From an uncultured Sphingomonadaceae bacterium (GTDB lineage: Bacteria > Pseudomonadota > Alphaproteobacteria > Sphingomonadales > Sphingomonadaceae): a stretch of DNA of 64,000 nt. The stretch spans positions 1,334,506-1,398,505 of the forward strand of contig CANMGU010000002.1 in assembly GCA_947497455.1 (NCBI GenBank), in the 5' to 3' direction. Made by a program: the position numbers and the translations under genes. Shown here piece after piece: positions 27,859-36,906 of this stretch (its first letter is position 1; every line of letters starts with the position of its first letter). Below the pieces are notes generated by a model. The model had not been told where the DNA came from and made no database searches. It saw nothing but the letters and a program-made list of their open reading frames with translations.

Positions 27859-29313
27859 TTAGAGTTTCATCTGCTGTTTCATGGTTTTTTCGGTGGCATC
27901 ACCATAAGGCGGCAGGAAGCCGGCAATTTTTGCGATATTCACCTTTGGTTGGCGATAAACGGCTTTCGCATGGCTAAACTCCTTGAAGCCATCCGGTCCC
28001 GTGTAAGCACCCATGCCGGAAGGGCCGACGCCGCCAAAGGGTAAGTCATGTTGGGCAATGTGAAAAATCACATCATTTACCGTTACGCCACCGGAAATGG
28101 TGCGATCGAGCAGCTTACGCTTGTCAGACTCCGTTTCCCCGAAATAGTATAACCCCAGCGGACGGTCATGGTCATTCACATAATCGACAACCTCATCCAG
28201 GTTGCGATAGGTTTTAACCGGCAGCACCGGGCCAAAAATCTCTTCCTGCATGACCCGCATGTCTTCATTGACATTTTGCAGCACCGTGAGAGGCATTTTG
28301 TTGCTGTTGGTGTTCGAGAAGTCTTCGTCGCCTGGGTTGACTATAGTCTGTTTTGCTCCCTTTGCTACCGCATCATCAATCAGACCCTGTAGGCGTTCCT
28401 TGTGCCGGCCGTTAATTACTGAAGTATAATCGTCATTCGCAATCATCGTCGGATATTGCTCTGCAACATTATTGGCGATTCCATCGACTACGGCCTGTTC
28501 CTTATCCTGCGGCACCATCAGATAATCTGGTGCGAGACAGATTTGTCCAGCATTCATCATCTTGCCCATGGCGATGCGTTGGGTTGTCTTCTGTACGTCC
28601 GCATCGGGGCCGACAATGGTTGGCGACTTGCCGCCAAGTTCCAGCGTAACTGGCGTCAGGTTCTGCGCAGCGGCGGCCATGACATGCTTGGCAATCCCAC
28701 CACCGCCAGTGAAGATCAGGTGGTCCCAAGGAATTTCGGAAAATGCCTTACCGGTTTCCGGGCCACCGGTGATGACGACCATCTCTTCCGGAGCGAAATA
28801 TTCGGAGACGAGCTTTTTCACCAACTCTCCAGTTTCCGGACAGAATTCAGAAAATTTGATTATTACTCGGTTGCCGGCACCGAAAGCGCCTATCGCGGGA
28901 TCAAAGGCTAGGTTGATTGGGAAGTTCCAGGGGGAAATCACACCGACAACACCCTTGGGCTGATATTCTACCGCACCGCTGGCACCAAGCAGGCCAAGCG
29001 GAAAATCGGCCTTGCGCTTCTCGGGACGCATCCATTTGCGCAGATGTTTCTTGTGATCCTTAGCATGACCGACCACCGACATCAGGTCGGTCATCACCGT
29101 CTGAACCGAGCTACGATGGCCAAAGTCATTGGAGACGGCCTCGCATAGTGCATCTTTGTTGTCGATGACCATCTGCGCAGTCCGGTTGATCCGATCCATG
29201 CGAGTTTCATAGCTCACTGGCAATTCTGCATGAAAGGCATCGCGCTGCGCCTGAAACGCGGCCATGATCTCTTCTTTGCTGACTTCGCCAGCCGCTGCTT
29301 CCAATGCTTCCAT
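27859..29313 (-). CDS. Aldehyde dehydrogenase (coniferyl-aldehyde dehydrogenase type)
   Basis: 484 aa. Active-site residues: Asn130 in SPWNFPINLA, Glu225 in LELGGKSP, catalytic Cys259 in NAGQICLAPDY. The C-terminal region with LPFGGVGPSGMGAYTG and FKEFSHAKAVYRQ places it with the short coniferyl/fatty aldehyde dehydrogenases. The NAD-binding loop reads FTGGGGIAKH instead of the usual FTGSTxVG, a variation worth noting. AGGAG lies 7 nt before the ATG at 29313; the ATG at 29316 is also possible. The true aldehyde is unknown. It precedes the CoA-transferase gene in one operon. Confidence 0.88.
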   Translation of the reverse strand: MEALEAAAGEVSKEEIMAAFQAQRDAFHAELPVSYETRMDRINRTAQMVIDNKDALCEAVSNDFGHRSSVQTVMTDLMSVVGHAKDHKKHLRKWMRPEKRKADFPLGLLGASGAVEYQPKGVVGVISPWNFPINLAFDPAIGAFGAGNRVIIKFSEFCPETGELVKKLVSEYFAPEEMVVITGGPETGKAFSEIPWDHLIFTGGGGIAKHVMAAAAQNLTPVTLELGGKSPTIVGPDADVQKTTQRIAMGKMMNAGQICLAPDYLMVPQDKEQAVVDGIANNVAEQYPTMIANDDYTSVINGRHKERLQGLIDDAVAKGAKQTIVNPGDEDFSNTNSNKMPLTVLQNVNEDMRVMQEEIFGPVLPVKTYRNLDEVVDYVNDHDRPLGLYYFGETESDKRKLLDRTISGGVTVNDVIFHIAQHDLPFGGVGPSGMGAYTGPDGFKEFSHAKAVYRQPKVNIAKIAGFLPPYGDATEKTMKQQMKL

Positions 29314-29411
29314 CATTCTTCTCCTGCAAGGCGCCATGAGCACGCCGATTATTTTTTGGTTTCAATTGACCACTTAAACCATTTTTTTGCAGTTTGTCGA
29401 GTTTGAACGGC

Positions 29412-30290
29412 CTATTGTGAAGCGGCCTTGATGGCGTCTGCCATGGCCATTGTCTGATTTGCTTGTTCCAGATGCAGCAGTTCGGTCATTTTTCCGTTTA
29501 CCGTAATGACGCCTTTGCCCGCATTGGCGGGGTCCTGAAACGCAGCAATGATCGCCTGCGCCTCTTCGATCTTGTCAGCATCAGGCGCGAACGCACGGTT
29601 TGCGATCTCGATCTGAGAGGGATGGATCAGCGTTTTTCCATCGAAACCAAACGCCTTGGCCTGACGGCATTCCTGCTCAAATCCTTCTGGGTCCTTGAAG
29701 TCGTTATAGACACTGTCCAAGATATTTACCCCAAAGGCACGTCCAGCCATGATCGTTTGCGCGATGGCCGGCGTAAACAGCGCGCGATCCTGCTCGGCAC
29801 GCATCTCCTTGGCCAAATCATTGAAACCCATGACGAAATTCGTCAGGCGAGTTGTTGCCGCGGTCTTGGCGATAGCGACGATGTTCAACACGGCAATCGG
29901 CATCTCTATCATTGCCCATAATTGCAAAACACTGTCCGCATGCACACCGTCCATCATATCGGAGATCTCGACAATATCATCGGCACCGCGCACCTTGGGA
30001 ACCAAAATGGCGTCTGCCTTGCTTGCACAAACTGCCTTTATGTCATCGGCAAGCCATGGTGTATCCATCGCATTGACGCGCACGACCATTTCACGTCTGC
30101 CATAGCCGCCTTCCGCCAGAGCATTGCAAGCGGCATCGCGAGCATCTTCTTTGGCGTCTGGTGAAACGGCGTCTTCCAAATCAAGGATGACAGTGTCGGC
30201 CGGCAGAGTTTTCGCTTTTTCCAAGGCGCGCGCGTTGGACGCTGGCATATAGAGACAAGAACGGCGCGGACGGAAGTTGGTGTCGGTCAT
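29412..30290 (-). CDS. HpcH/HpaI-family CoA ester lyase (CitE-like)
   Basis: 292 aa TIM-barrel enzyme. Motifs: RSCLYMPASNARALEKAKTL, ILDLEDAVSPDAKEDAR (metal-binding acidic loop), and FGFDGKTLIHPSQIEIAN near the C-terminus. These fit citrate lyase beta, malyl-CoA or methylmalyl-CoA lyase or thioesterase enzymes, which cleave or hydrolyse beta-hydroxyacyl-CoA. It is upstream of the aldehyde dehydrogenase and CoA-transferase genes on the same strand with a 98-nt gap, so a shared pathway is plausible but not certain. Confidence 0.88.
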   Translation of the reverse strand: MTDTNFRPRRSCLYMPASNARALEKAKTLPADTVILDLEDAVSPDAKEDARDAACNALAEGGYGRREMVVRVNAMDTPWLADDIKAVCASKADAILVPKVRGADDIVEISDMMDGVHADSVLQLWAMIEMPIAVLNIVAIAKTAATTRLTNFVMGFNDLAKEMRAEQDRALFTPAIAQTIMAGRAFGVNILDSVYNDFKDPEGFEQECRQAKAFGFDGKTLIHPSQIEIANRAFAPDADKIEEAQAIIAAFQDPANAGKGVITVNGKMTELLHLEQANQTMAMADAIKAASQ

Positions 30291-30430
30291 ACAGCAATTC
30301 CTATCACCTTGATCGCCCCCGGCAAAGTGTCAAATCTGGCCTGTCTATACGATTTGTTAACCATAGGCTTTTAGGGCATTTTTAATGGTTTTTTACGCGC
30401 TTGAAGGTTTGAGCGCACTGATGTGTGGGA

Positions 30431-31453
30431 ATGGCGACCAATATGAAACTGATCATCCAGATACCCTGTTTCAACGAGGCAGCCAATTTGCCCGAAACGC
30501 TGGTTGCCCTGCCGCGGCAGATTGACGGGATTGACAGTATCGAAATCCTGGTGATTGACGATGGAAGTCGCGACGATACCAGTGCGGTCGCCCGGCGGTT
30601 TGGCGTACATCACATTGTTCGCCACCGCACCAATCGCGGATTGGCCGCAGCCTTTCAATCCGGTATCAACAAGGCGCTGGCCGAAGGCGCGGATATCATT
30701 GTGAATACCGACGCAGACAATCAGTATGAAGGACAGGATATCGGCAAGCTCGTCGCTCCTGTCTTGACAGGCGAGGCGGATATTGTCGTTGGTGACCGCG
30801 GTGTGAAAGACAATGCCCATTTCGGCAAGTTCAAACGCTTGCTGCAAAGGTTAGGCAGTGCGACGGTCAAGCGTCTGTCCAATACCCAGATTACCGATGC
30901 TGTTAGCGGTTTCCGTGCAATCAGCCGTAGCGCTGCCAAACGGATAAATATCACATCGAGTTTTTCCTACACAACCGAGATGCTGATACAGGCCGGTCGC
31001 AAACGCATGGCGATCGTTTCGGTACCGGTACGCACCAACGGTGCTGTGCGACCTTCGCGACTGTTCAAGTCCGTACCGCAATTCATTGCCAATACAGGAG
31101 CGACAATGGTGCGTTCCTATGCCATGTATAATCCGCTTAAGGTTTTTGTGCTCGCTGGCAGCACCGCTGCGGTGATCGGTGCAGCACCGATTATCCGGTT
31201 TCTCTATTTCTATGCGATTGGCGAAGGCAGCGGACATATTCAATCGCTGGTTATCGGCGGATCGCTTATCGTTCTAGGCGTGGTTGCCATGATGTTTGGG
31301 GCTGTAGCTGATCTGGTCGGACGCAATCGCCAGTTACTGGAACAGACACTGGAACGGTTGCGCAACTTAGAAGACAAAATGAAACCTACCTCTGAAAATC
31401 CAGAGGTCCTAGCACAACCGAATTCCGAAGCACCGCTGAGAAGGAGTATTTGA
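30431..31453 (+). CDS. Glycosyltransferase family 2 (polyprenyl-phosphate sugar transferase type)
   Basis: About 340 aa. The GT-A domain starts LIIQIPCFNEAANLPETL and has the nucleotide-binding VIDDGSRDD and metal site TDADNQYEG. It ends with two transmembrane segments (around 235-260 and 270-295) as in dolichyl/undecaprenyl-phosphate mannosyl- or glucosyltransferases. It would charge a lipid carrier on the cytoplasmic face. The start is uncertain (GTG 30425, ATG 30431 or ATG 30443; no strong SD for any). It is the first gene of the polysaccharide cluster, 3 nt before the next gene. Confidence 0.87.
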   Translation: MATNMKLIIQIPCFNEAANLPETLVALPRQIDGIDSIEILVIDDGSRDDTSAVARRFGVHHIVRHRTNRGLAAAFQSGINKALAEGADIIVNTDADNQYEGQDIGKLVAPVLTGEADIVVGDRGVKDNAHFGKFKRLLQRLGSATVKRLSNTQITDAVSGFRAISRSAAKRINITSSFSYTTEMLIQAGRKRMAIVSVPVRTNGAVRPSRLFKSVPQFIANTGATMVRSYAMYNPLKVFVLAGSTAAVIGAAPIIRFLYFYAIGEGSGHIQSLVIGGSLIVLGVVAMMFGAVADLVGRNRQLLEQTLERLRNLEDKMKPTSENPEVLAQPNSEAPLRRSI

Positions 31454-31456
31454 TCG

Positions 31457-32371
31457 GTGGCCAGTGCGACCATGATCCTCGAAAAGCTGATTGTCCCGCT
31501 TCAAAGGCTGATGAATCAGGTCAAGGCACGCAGGACGCCTTTGACTTTGGTGCTTTGCGTTATCTTTATGGTGGGCCTGGTTTGGGCCGTCGATAAACTC
31601 GATATCGCGCTGAATGAGTTAAACATTTTTCCTGCTCTGGCAATTTTCGGGCTGATGGGACCGCTGGCCCTTGTCTACGGCGCCGTTGGATTAATGCTGT
31701 TGGCTAGAGTCGCCGGGTCCAAAATCGATTTCGGTTCGGCCTGGACAATCGCTGGTTATGCGCAACTGGCTGAATCCCTTCCACTACCTGGCGGCGCAAT
31801 CGTGCGCGCTGCCGCGTTAAAAAATGCGGGAACCGGAGGAACCAAAAGTGTCCTGCTTGTGACAGGCACCGCGATTTTATGGGTGGCCATGGCTTCTATC
31901 GGGGCAGGCTTCGCTTTGCTGATTTTTGATAAAGCAGCAGCCACGCTATTTCTAATTTCCGGCTTTTCGGTTTTGATACCAATTACTTGGTGGATAGTTT
32001 CCCAAGCAGGAATGAGCATCGCTGCTCAGATATTGTTGCATCGGGGCGTTGGTTTGATGTTGATGACTGTTCGGCTGAGTCTCGCCTTCATGATCATCAA
32101 TCAAGCAGTACCCTTCACAACTGCGCTTTTTTTCTCATTTGCAAATATCGCTGGTTCGGCATCGGCAATTTCACCTGCTGGTTTGGGCGTCGGAGAGATG
32201 ATAGCCGCTTTTCTGGCTAGTATGGTTAGCATCTCGGCGGCTTCAGCATTTCTGGCTATTGCCCTAAATCGAATCCTCGGGCTGGCTGCCTGCATCAGTT
32301 TGGTTGCGGCCGGTTCTTTATCTCACAAAATTCAACTCGCAAATTCCAGTCTTTTTAAGGAACTAAAATGA
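31457..32371 (+). CDS. LPG-synthase TM-domain (UPF0104/AglD-like) membrane protein
   Basis: 304 aa with about eight hydrophobic segments and the family-like stretches YAQLAESLPLPGGAIVRAAAL and ANIAGSASAISPAGLGVGEMI. Members of this superfamily are proposed flippases or partners of polyprenyl-phosphate glycosyltransferases. The preceding GT2 gene and the immediate downstream methyltransferase support a role in moving or modifying a lipid-linked glycan. GTG start at 31457 with AAGGAG 10 nt upstream. The stop overlaps the next ATG (ATGA). Confidence 0.8.
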   Translation: MASATMILEKLIVPLQRLMNQVKARRTPLTLVLCVIFMVGLVWAVDKLDIALNELNIFPALAIFGLMGPLALVYGAVGLMLLARVAGSKIDFGSAWTIAGYAQLAESLPLPGGAIVRAAALKNAGTGGTKSVLLVTGTAILWVAMASIGAGFALLIFDKAAATLFLISGFSVLIPITWWIVSQAGMSIAAQILLHRGVGLMLMTVRLSLAFMIINQAVPFTTALFFSFANIAGSASAISPAGLGVGEMIAAFLASMVSISAASAFLAIALNRILGLAACISLVAAGSLSHKIQLANSSLFKELK

Positions 32372-33249
32372 CCAAATTTACATCAGAAATGTCCGCAGCT
32401 GTTGATATGGCGCGAAGTGTTGGCTTCAAAAAAACAATGACGCGTCTGCGCAACTACGCCGGAGCGCGGAGCTATGAGCGGGAACGCAGCAAACGTTTTG
32501 AACGTCTGGCGTTAGATGGAAAGGTTGTTCGTTCAGTTTTGGGATCCAAGATGGAGCTCGATTCCAATAAGTCGGGGCTGGATCGTGATATTCTGCTGGA
32601 TGGTATTCGTGAGCCAATTGCTACAGGACATATCTTGAGCATTTTGCAGGAAGATGACATTGTTTTGGAAGTCGGCGCGAATATCGGATATTATGCTCTG
32701 ATCGAAGCGCGTATTTGCGACAAAATCTATGCTGTTGAACCGCATCCGGAGAATTTTGAACGACTGAAGCGAAACATTGCACTGAACGATTTCGACAATG
32801 TTGTTGTCCAGCAAGGCGCTTTTGGTGCCAGCGATGGTAAGATCCCACTTTATGTATCAGATCTGTCCAACTGGCATTCCTGTCGCGATGCGCCAAAATC
32901 GGAAACAGATTTCATCGATGTGGACTGCTTCACCATTGATAGTTTCGCCAAGGCTAACGAAGCGCCGACATTTATAAAAATGGATGTGGAAGGCTATGAG
33001 CTGGAGGTCTTGCGCGGTGCAGAAGAAACCCTGAAGACGGTCAAACATCTGTTCCTTGAACTGCATGGAACAATTTTGACAAGAGCTGAGATGACCGAAA
33101 TTCTCGACCGGATTCAGGAGGCTGGTCTCAAACCATCTCTGATTGTGCAATATGATCGCCCCGGCTTGGCGAGGACCTATGGGATTGAACAATTGGATGC
33201 CATCCGCAATGGTGATCGCGGAACATTTGAATTGTTTTTTTGCCGCTAA
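32368..33249 (+). CDS. FkbM family methyltransferase
   Basis: 293 aa SAM-dependent enzyme. SAM-binding motif I is EVGANIGYYA (101-110), followed by YAVEPHPENFERLKRNIALND and, near residue 205, FIKMDVEGYELEVLRGAEETL, the FkbM signature. These enzymes O-methylate sugars or polyketides; here a glycan substrate is likely from context. ATGA overlap with the upstream membrane-protein gene. Confidence 0.88.
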   Translation: MTKFTSEMSAAVDMARSVGFKKTMTRLRNYAGARSYERERSKRFERLALDGKVVRSVLGSKMELDSNKSGLDRDILLDGIREPIATGHILSILQEDDIVLEVGANIGYYALIEARICDKIYAVEPHPENFERLKRNIALNDFDNVVVQQGAFGASDGKIPLYVSDLSNWHSCRDAPKSETDFIDVDCFTIDSFAKANEAPTFIKMDVEGYELEVLRGAEETLKTVKHLFLELHGTILTRAEMTEILDRIQEAGLKPSLIVQYDRPGLARTYGIEQLDAIRNGDRGTFELFFCR

Positions 33250-33274
33250 GGGGCATGGGCGCGGTCAGCTTTTA

Positions 33275-33516
33275 ATGCATTATCATCAGAGAAGAGACCG
33301 AGCATTGGTGGCACACAAAAATTCCAAAATCCGGAAGTTAACGGATGTGGATATTCTGCTGAGCTGGCAGGCCTTATCCGTGAGCGCATCGATCGCTACG
33401 ATCGGTACGTTGGTAACAATCGCCTGTTGCCGCATGATGGACATCCTTCACTGCGTCGATGAACTTTTCGATCCAGCCGGATATTCTCAGGAACAGCTCC
33501 AGATTAGAGAATTTTC
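33275..33516 (+). pseudogene. Decayed SAM-dependent methyltransferase fragment
   Basis: The 267-nt gap between FkbM and the next gene holds pieces of a class I methyltransferase in different frames. One frame reads REETEHWWH, matching the usual N-terminal (E)EHWWF start of glycan-cluster methyltransferases, and soon meets a stop. Another frame further on reads MMDILHCVDE, resembling MxDVLEHVDD of the same family. The SAM motif region is missing. I read this as a deleted and frameshifted remnant; the short motifs make it tentative. Confidence 0.35.
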
Positions 33517-35163
33517 ATGATCATGGCCGATTCAAATGATTTCGGGCCGCGAAACGGCACACGTACGATCGTTGGAATGCTCTTTCTGGTCATTGCGTGC
33601 CAGTTTTGGTTGATCTTCGCAAAAGAGATTAACTGGGATGAATTTCTCCATTTCGGCCAAATCTATGAACTTGCAAATGGACAGCTTGGAAGAAGTCTAC
33701 AGACTCTGCATACTCGGTTGTTCGGCTGGACTGCGCTGATCTCGCGAGATATTATTATACAAGTTCAAGTGGCACGCATCGCAATGCTGGTTTGTGCTTT
33801 GTTGACGACAGCTTGCGTGGTGATACTGGCCAGGCGGCTAGCTGATGTACAGACTGCTTTCTTTTGCGGTCTCGCCTATTTGACAGCGGGCTATGTCTTT
33901 ACCAACGCTTTCACCTACAGGCCCGATCCGGTCGCCGCTGCAGCCCTTATGGGGGCATTATGTGTGTTCACTTTTGGAAGGCCATCATGGCAGCGCGCTG
34001 TTCTGGCAGGCATATTGATCGGTCTTGCTGGAGCCCTGACGATAAAGAGCATATTCTATCTGCCCAGTTTTGCTGCGGTCGCTTGGCTGCACTGGAGCCG
34101 GCAAGGCAACCATAAATCCAAAGACTTTCTGCTTTTTTGCCTCATGGGCGGTTTGGCTTTTGCGAGCTTTGCCTTACTGGTCGGACTGCATGGAGCAGGC
34201 TTACCGGCAAGCGGGAATCAACCAGGAAATCTCGGGAAGAGCATGAACAGTTTCGTTCAATTTGCCGTGTTCGAGAAAATCCATCATGTATTCAGACAGA
34301 TCATTGTATCTCCGCTTGTCGTGCTTGGCCTGGCAATACTTCCTTTTGTGGCTCGTAAATTGCCGAAGGAGTCGAAATATTTGCTGATCGGCTTGTGCGG
34401 GCCGTTGCTATGCCTGTTATTTTATCGCAATACATTTCCTTACTTCTTTGTTTTCCTTCTGCCGCCCGTTTGCGTAGCGATAGCACCAGTGCTGGCAAAG
34501 TTGATCAAGCGCTTTGGACAGATCCCCATTTTCGTGTTGGCTTTATTCGGGCCTGTGCTCTTGTTGATGCAGGAGCCGTTCGGGACACTGGAGCGTCAGC
34601 GCGCAACATTGGATGAGATCGAGCGCCTGTATCCCGATCCAACGCCCTATCTGTCCTATTCCAGTTACGTTCCGCACTATCCGCGGCAGTTTCCTTCTCT
34701 GCTTTCGGGGGTTGCTTTGCAGCGCTATTGGGATGAGCGCAAAGGCCAGATAACCCGTGATATCGAAGCAGGTCGGATAGCATTTGTAGTTGCCGCTGGC
34801 CCGGCGCTTGATGCAGTTTTCAGAAGCATGGGACCGGCATCACTTCTGCCTGAAGGTGATGTAGAAGCGCTCAGAAGCAATTTTCTGCAACATGGTGATA
34901 CAATATTCATTGCCGGCCGTGAAATTTGTCCGAAGCGTGATGAACAGCCGGTCAGGATTGTTCGCGATGGCCCCCATTCTCTCGAAGGTGGCAATCTTAC
35001 GATCAATGGTCGTTCTCTGGCTGACGGCCAAAGCATCACTTTGCGACCAGGCAACTACAAGGTCCTCCATGAGCAGGGTCCTTGCCTTAAACTATGGGCT
35101 CTTGACCATGTCCCGGAATTGCCAGAAGATTTTCCGCCTGGTTCTATTTTCGGGGGATTTTAG
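33517..35163 (+). CDS. GT-C fold membrane glycosyltransferase (GT39/ArnT-like)
   Basis: 548 aa. About ten hydrophobic segments fill the first 360 residues and a soluble periplasmic domain the rest. The first extracytoplasmic loop carries NWDEFLHFGQIYEL, where the Asp-Glu pair is the expected GT-C catalytic motif, and TYRPDPVAA follows. Such enzymes transfer sugars from polyprenyl-phosphate donors on the periplasmic side, which fits the GT2 and flippase-like genes upstream. ATG at 33517 or 33523. The stop lies 2 nt before the next gene. Confidence 0.8.
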   Translation: MIMADSNDFGPRNGTRTIVGMLFLVIACQFWLIFAKEINWDEFLHFGQIYELANGQLGRSLQTLHTRLFGWTALISRDIIIQVQVARIAMLVCALLTTACVVILARRLADVQTAFFCGLAYLTAGYVFTNAFTYRPDPVAAAALMGALCVFTFGRPSWQRAVLAGILIGLAGALTIKSIFYLPSFAAVAWLHWSRQGNHKSKDFLLFCLMGGLAFASFALLVGLHGAGLPASGNQPGNLGKSMNSFVQFAVFEKIHHVFRQIIVSPLVVLGLAILPFVARKLPKESKYLLIGLCGPLLCLLFYRNTFPYFFVFLLPPVCVAIAPVLAKLIKRFGQIPIFVLALFGPVLLLMQEPFGTLERQRATLDEIERLYPDPTPYLSYSSYVPHYPRQFPSLLSGVALQRYWDERKGQITRDIEAGRIAFVVAAGPALDAVFRSMGPASLLPEGDVEALRSNFLQHGDTIFIAGREICPKRDEQPVRIVRDGPHSLEGGNLTINGRSLADGQSITLRPGNYKVLHEQGPCLKLWALDHVPELPEDFPPGSIFGGF

Positions 35164-35165
35164 AT

Positions 35166-36251
35166 ATGGCGCAAAATCCCGAATTGCCGGATGGCGCGAA
35201 ACACCCGTCGGTTACTTTCATTACTCGCAAATGGCCTCCAGCCATGGGTGGGATGGAGACCTATTGCAAGCGCTTGACTGAAGAGATGGCAAAGACACAT
35301 GCGTTGGACATTATTGCGCTACCCGGCAAGGCTAACGGTGATGCGCCCGCAGCTCTCTCGTTAGTCTGGTTTGGGCTGACAACAGCGATCCGGATATTGT
35401 TCATGAAGCCGGCCTCGATTATCCATATTGGCGATGTGGCAAGCTGGCCGTTGGGTTGGGTTGCTTCCCTTCGCTATTCCAAGAGCAAAATTGTCCTGTC
35501 GGCTCATGGTTCAGACCTAAACTATGCGACAGGTAACGGTTTGTTACCTCGAATCTATGCCAGATATATCGGGCTGGCGACCAAGCTTTTGCCTAAGGTG
35601 AAAGTCATCGCCAATAGCAATTGGATCGCCGATTTGGCGCGCGAACAAGGTTTCTCCGATGTGGTGACCGTTCCGCTGGCGACCGATATCAAAGCAGAGC
35701 AAATGCCCGGTCAGCATAATGATTGCCTATTCTTTGCTGGAAGAATCATGCCGAGCAAAGGCTTGTCGTTCATCGTGAAAGAAGTGATGCCTTTGCTGTC
35801 TATACCGCTGAAAATTAGAGTAGCTGGGACCGTCTGGGACGAACAAGAAGGTTCTGTATTATCGGATCCTTCAGTCGAATATCTGGGTGTATTGGATCAG
35901 AAAGGTCTGATTGAAGAATATGGGAAAGCGCTTTGCGTCGTCGTGCCGAGCCTTGGCAAAGAAGGCTTTGGTCTGGTTGCCGCCGAAGCAGCTGCATGTG
36001 GTGGTGTCGTGCTGGCATCGAACCACAGTGGGTTGAAAGAAGTTGTGACTGAAGATATCGGCTTTGTTGCCGATCCCAAAAACCCAGCTGAATGGGCCGC
36101 AGTGATCAAAAAAATGCGAGGTTGGCTGCCTGAAGATCGTAGCGAATTTTTGCAAAAATCAATGGCGATAACACGGGCCAGATATGGCTGGAATCGTGTA
36201 GCAAAGGACACGCTCTCCGCTTACGGAACCCATTTTGGAGATCTGTGCTAA
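35166..36251 (+). CDS. Glycosyltransferase family 4 protein (polysaccharide cluster)
   Basis: 361 aa GT-B enzyme. Acceptor-side loop RKWPPAMGGMETYCKRL, donor-side FAGRIMPSKGLSFIV and the EX7E motif KEGFGLVAAEAAACGG. It likely adds a sugar to the glycan made by this cluster. It is co-directional with the GT-C gene and 2 nt downstream of it. Specificity unknown. Confidence 0.9.
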   Translation: MAQNPELPDGAKHPSVTFITRKWPPAMGGMETYCKRLTEEMAKTHALDIIALPGKANGDAPAALSLVWFGLTTAIRILFMKPASIIHIGDVASWPLGWVASLRYSKSKIVLSAHGSDLNYATGNGLLPRIYARYIGLATKLLPKVKVIANSNWIADLAREQGFSDVVTVPLATDIKAEQMPGQHNDCLFFAGRIMPSKGLSFIVKEVMPLLSIPLKIRVAGTVWDEQEGSVLSDPSVEYLGVLDQKGLIEEYGKALCVVVPSLGKEGFGLVAAEAAACGGVVLASNHSGLKEVVTEDIGFVADPKNPAEWAAVIKKMRGWLPEDRSEFLQKSMAITRARYGWNRVAKDTLSAYGTHFGDLC

Positions 36252-36528
36252 TCTGGTGGAACAAGCAGGGTGGTTAGGACCGGTTTTGTTCAGGATACAC
36301 GTCTTGAGAAGTTGAAACCGGAAATTGCGCCGGTCCAGCAGATATTTGGACGAGAAACTGGCGTTGCAGAGGTCTATGGCTTGTATAACCAGCCCGTGAT
36401 GGGTTTGCGGATCTGCATTACAATCATGCCTTTTCTCTCCGGCATAATATGCTGGTTGCTATCCCCTAACTGGCGACTTCTGGGTTTTGTTCATTGACCG
36501 TTAGGGATCACTTCGCCAAGGGGCACCT
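36252..36528 (+). other. Intergenic stretch with a doubtful short frame
   Basis: The only open frame here starts at a GTG (36270) without a ribosome-binding site, in the same frame as the upstream GT4 gene. It ends with a hydrophobic stretch (CITIMPFLSGIICWLLS). It could be a small membrane protein or a remnant; I cannot support a gene. Confidence 0.2.
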
Positions 36529-36906
36529 ATGGAATGGTTGGATATAAAAATTTGGTTAGAACACACGACAGGTTTCGATCGTGATGCTCTGCATATCTAC
36601 GGCGCGGTTGTAATTCAGTTTTGCGTTGCGTTGTTTTTCCGGAGATCGCTTGCAAGTCCTTGGCCATGGGTTGCCGTTTTTGTCACTGCGATTGCAAATG
36701 AATATGTTGATTATCAACGTGCCGGGGATACCGAGGTTTCAAAAGCAATCTTCAAGGCAGAAGGCTACAAGGATATGTGGAATACTATGATCATTCCAAC
36801 CGCTCTTTTGCTTATTGCGCGATACTTGCCCGGCTGGATGATCGGAAGATCGGATCGAACAGACATATACAAGGCTAGTAACAGTCAGACCGAGAATAGG
36901 GTTTAG
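36529..36906 (+). CDS. Small membrane protein of unknown function
   Basis: 125 aa with three likely transmembrane segments (about 22-38, 44-60, 85-103). The middle portion WPWVAVFVTAIANEYVDYQ...GYKDMWNTMIIPTALLL resembles small VanZ-like or hypothetical proteins that I associate with sphingomonad polysaccharide loci. No catalytic residues can be named. Its stop overlaps the convergent manC stop by 3 nt. Confidence 0.65.
   Translation: MEWLDIKIWLEHTTGFDRDALHIYGAVVIQFCVALFFRRSLASPWPWVAVFVTAIANEYVDYQRAGDTEVSKAIFKAEGYKDMWNTMIIPTALLLIARYLPGWMIGRSDRTDIYKASNSQTENRV

Noticed and set aside
33143..33520. 125-codon frame overlapping the end of the FkbM gene
   Set aside because: It overlaps a sure gene by over 100 nt and has no SD. 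Only its second half has any resemblance, which I treat as a decayed methyltransferase.
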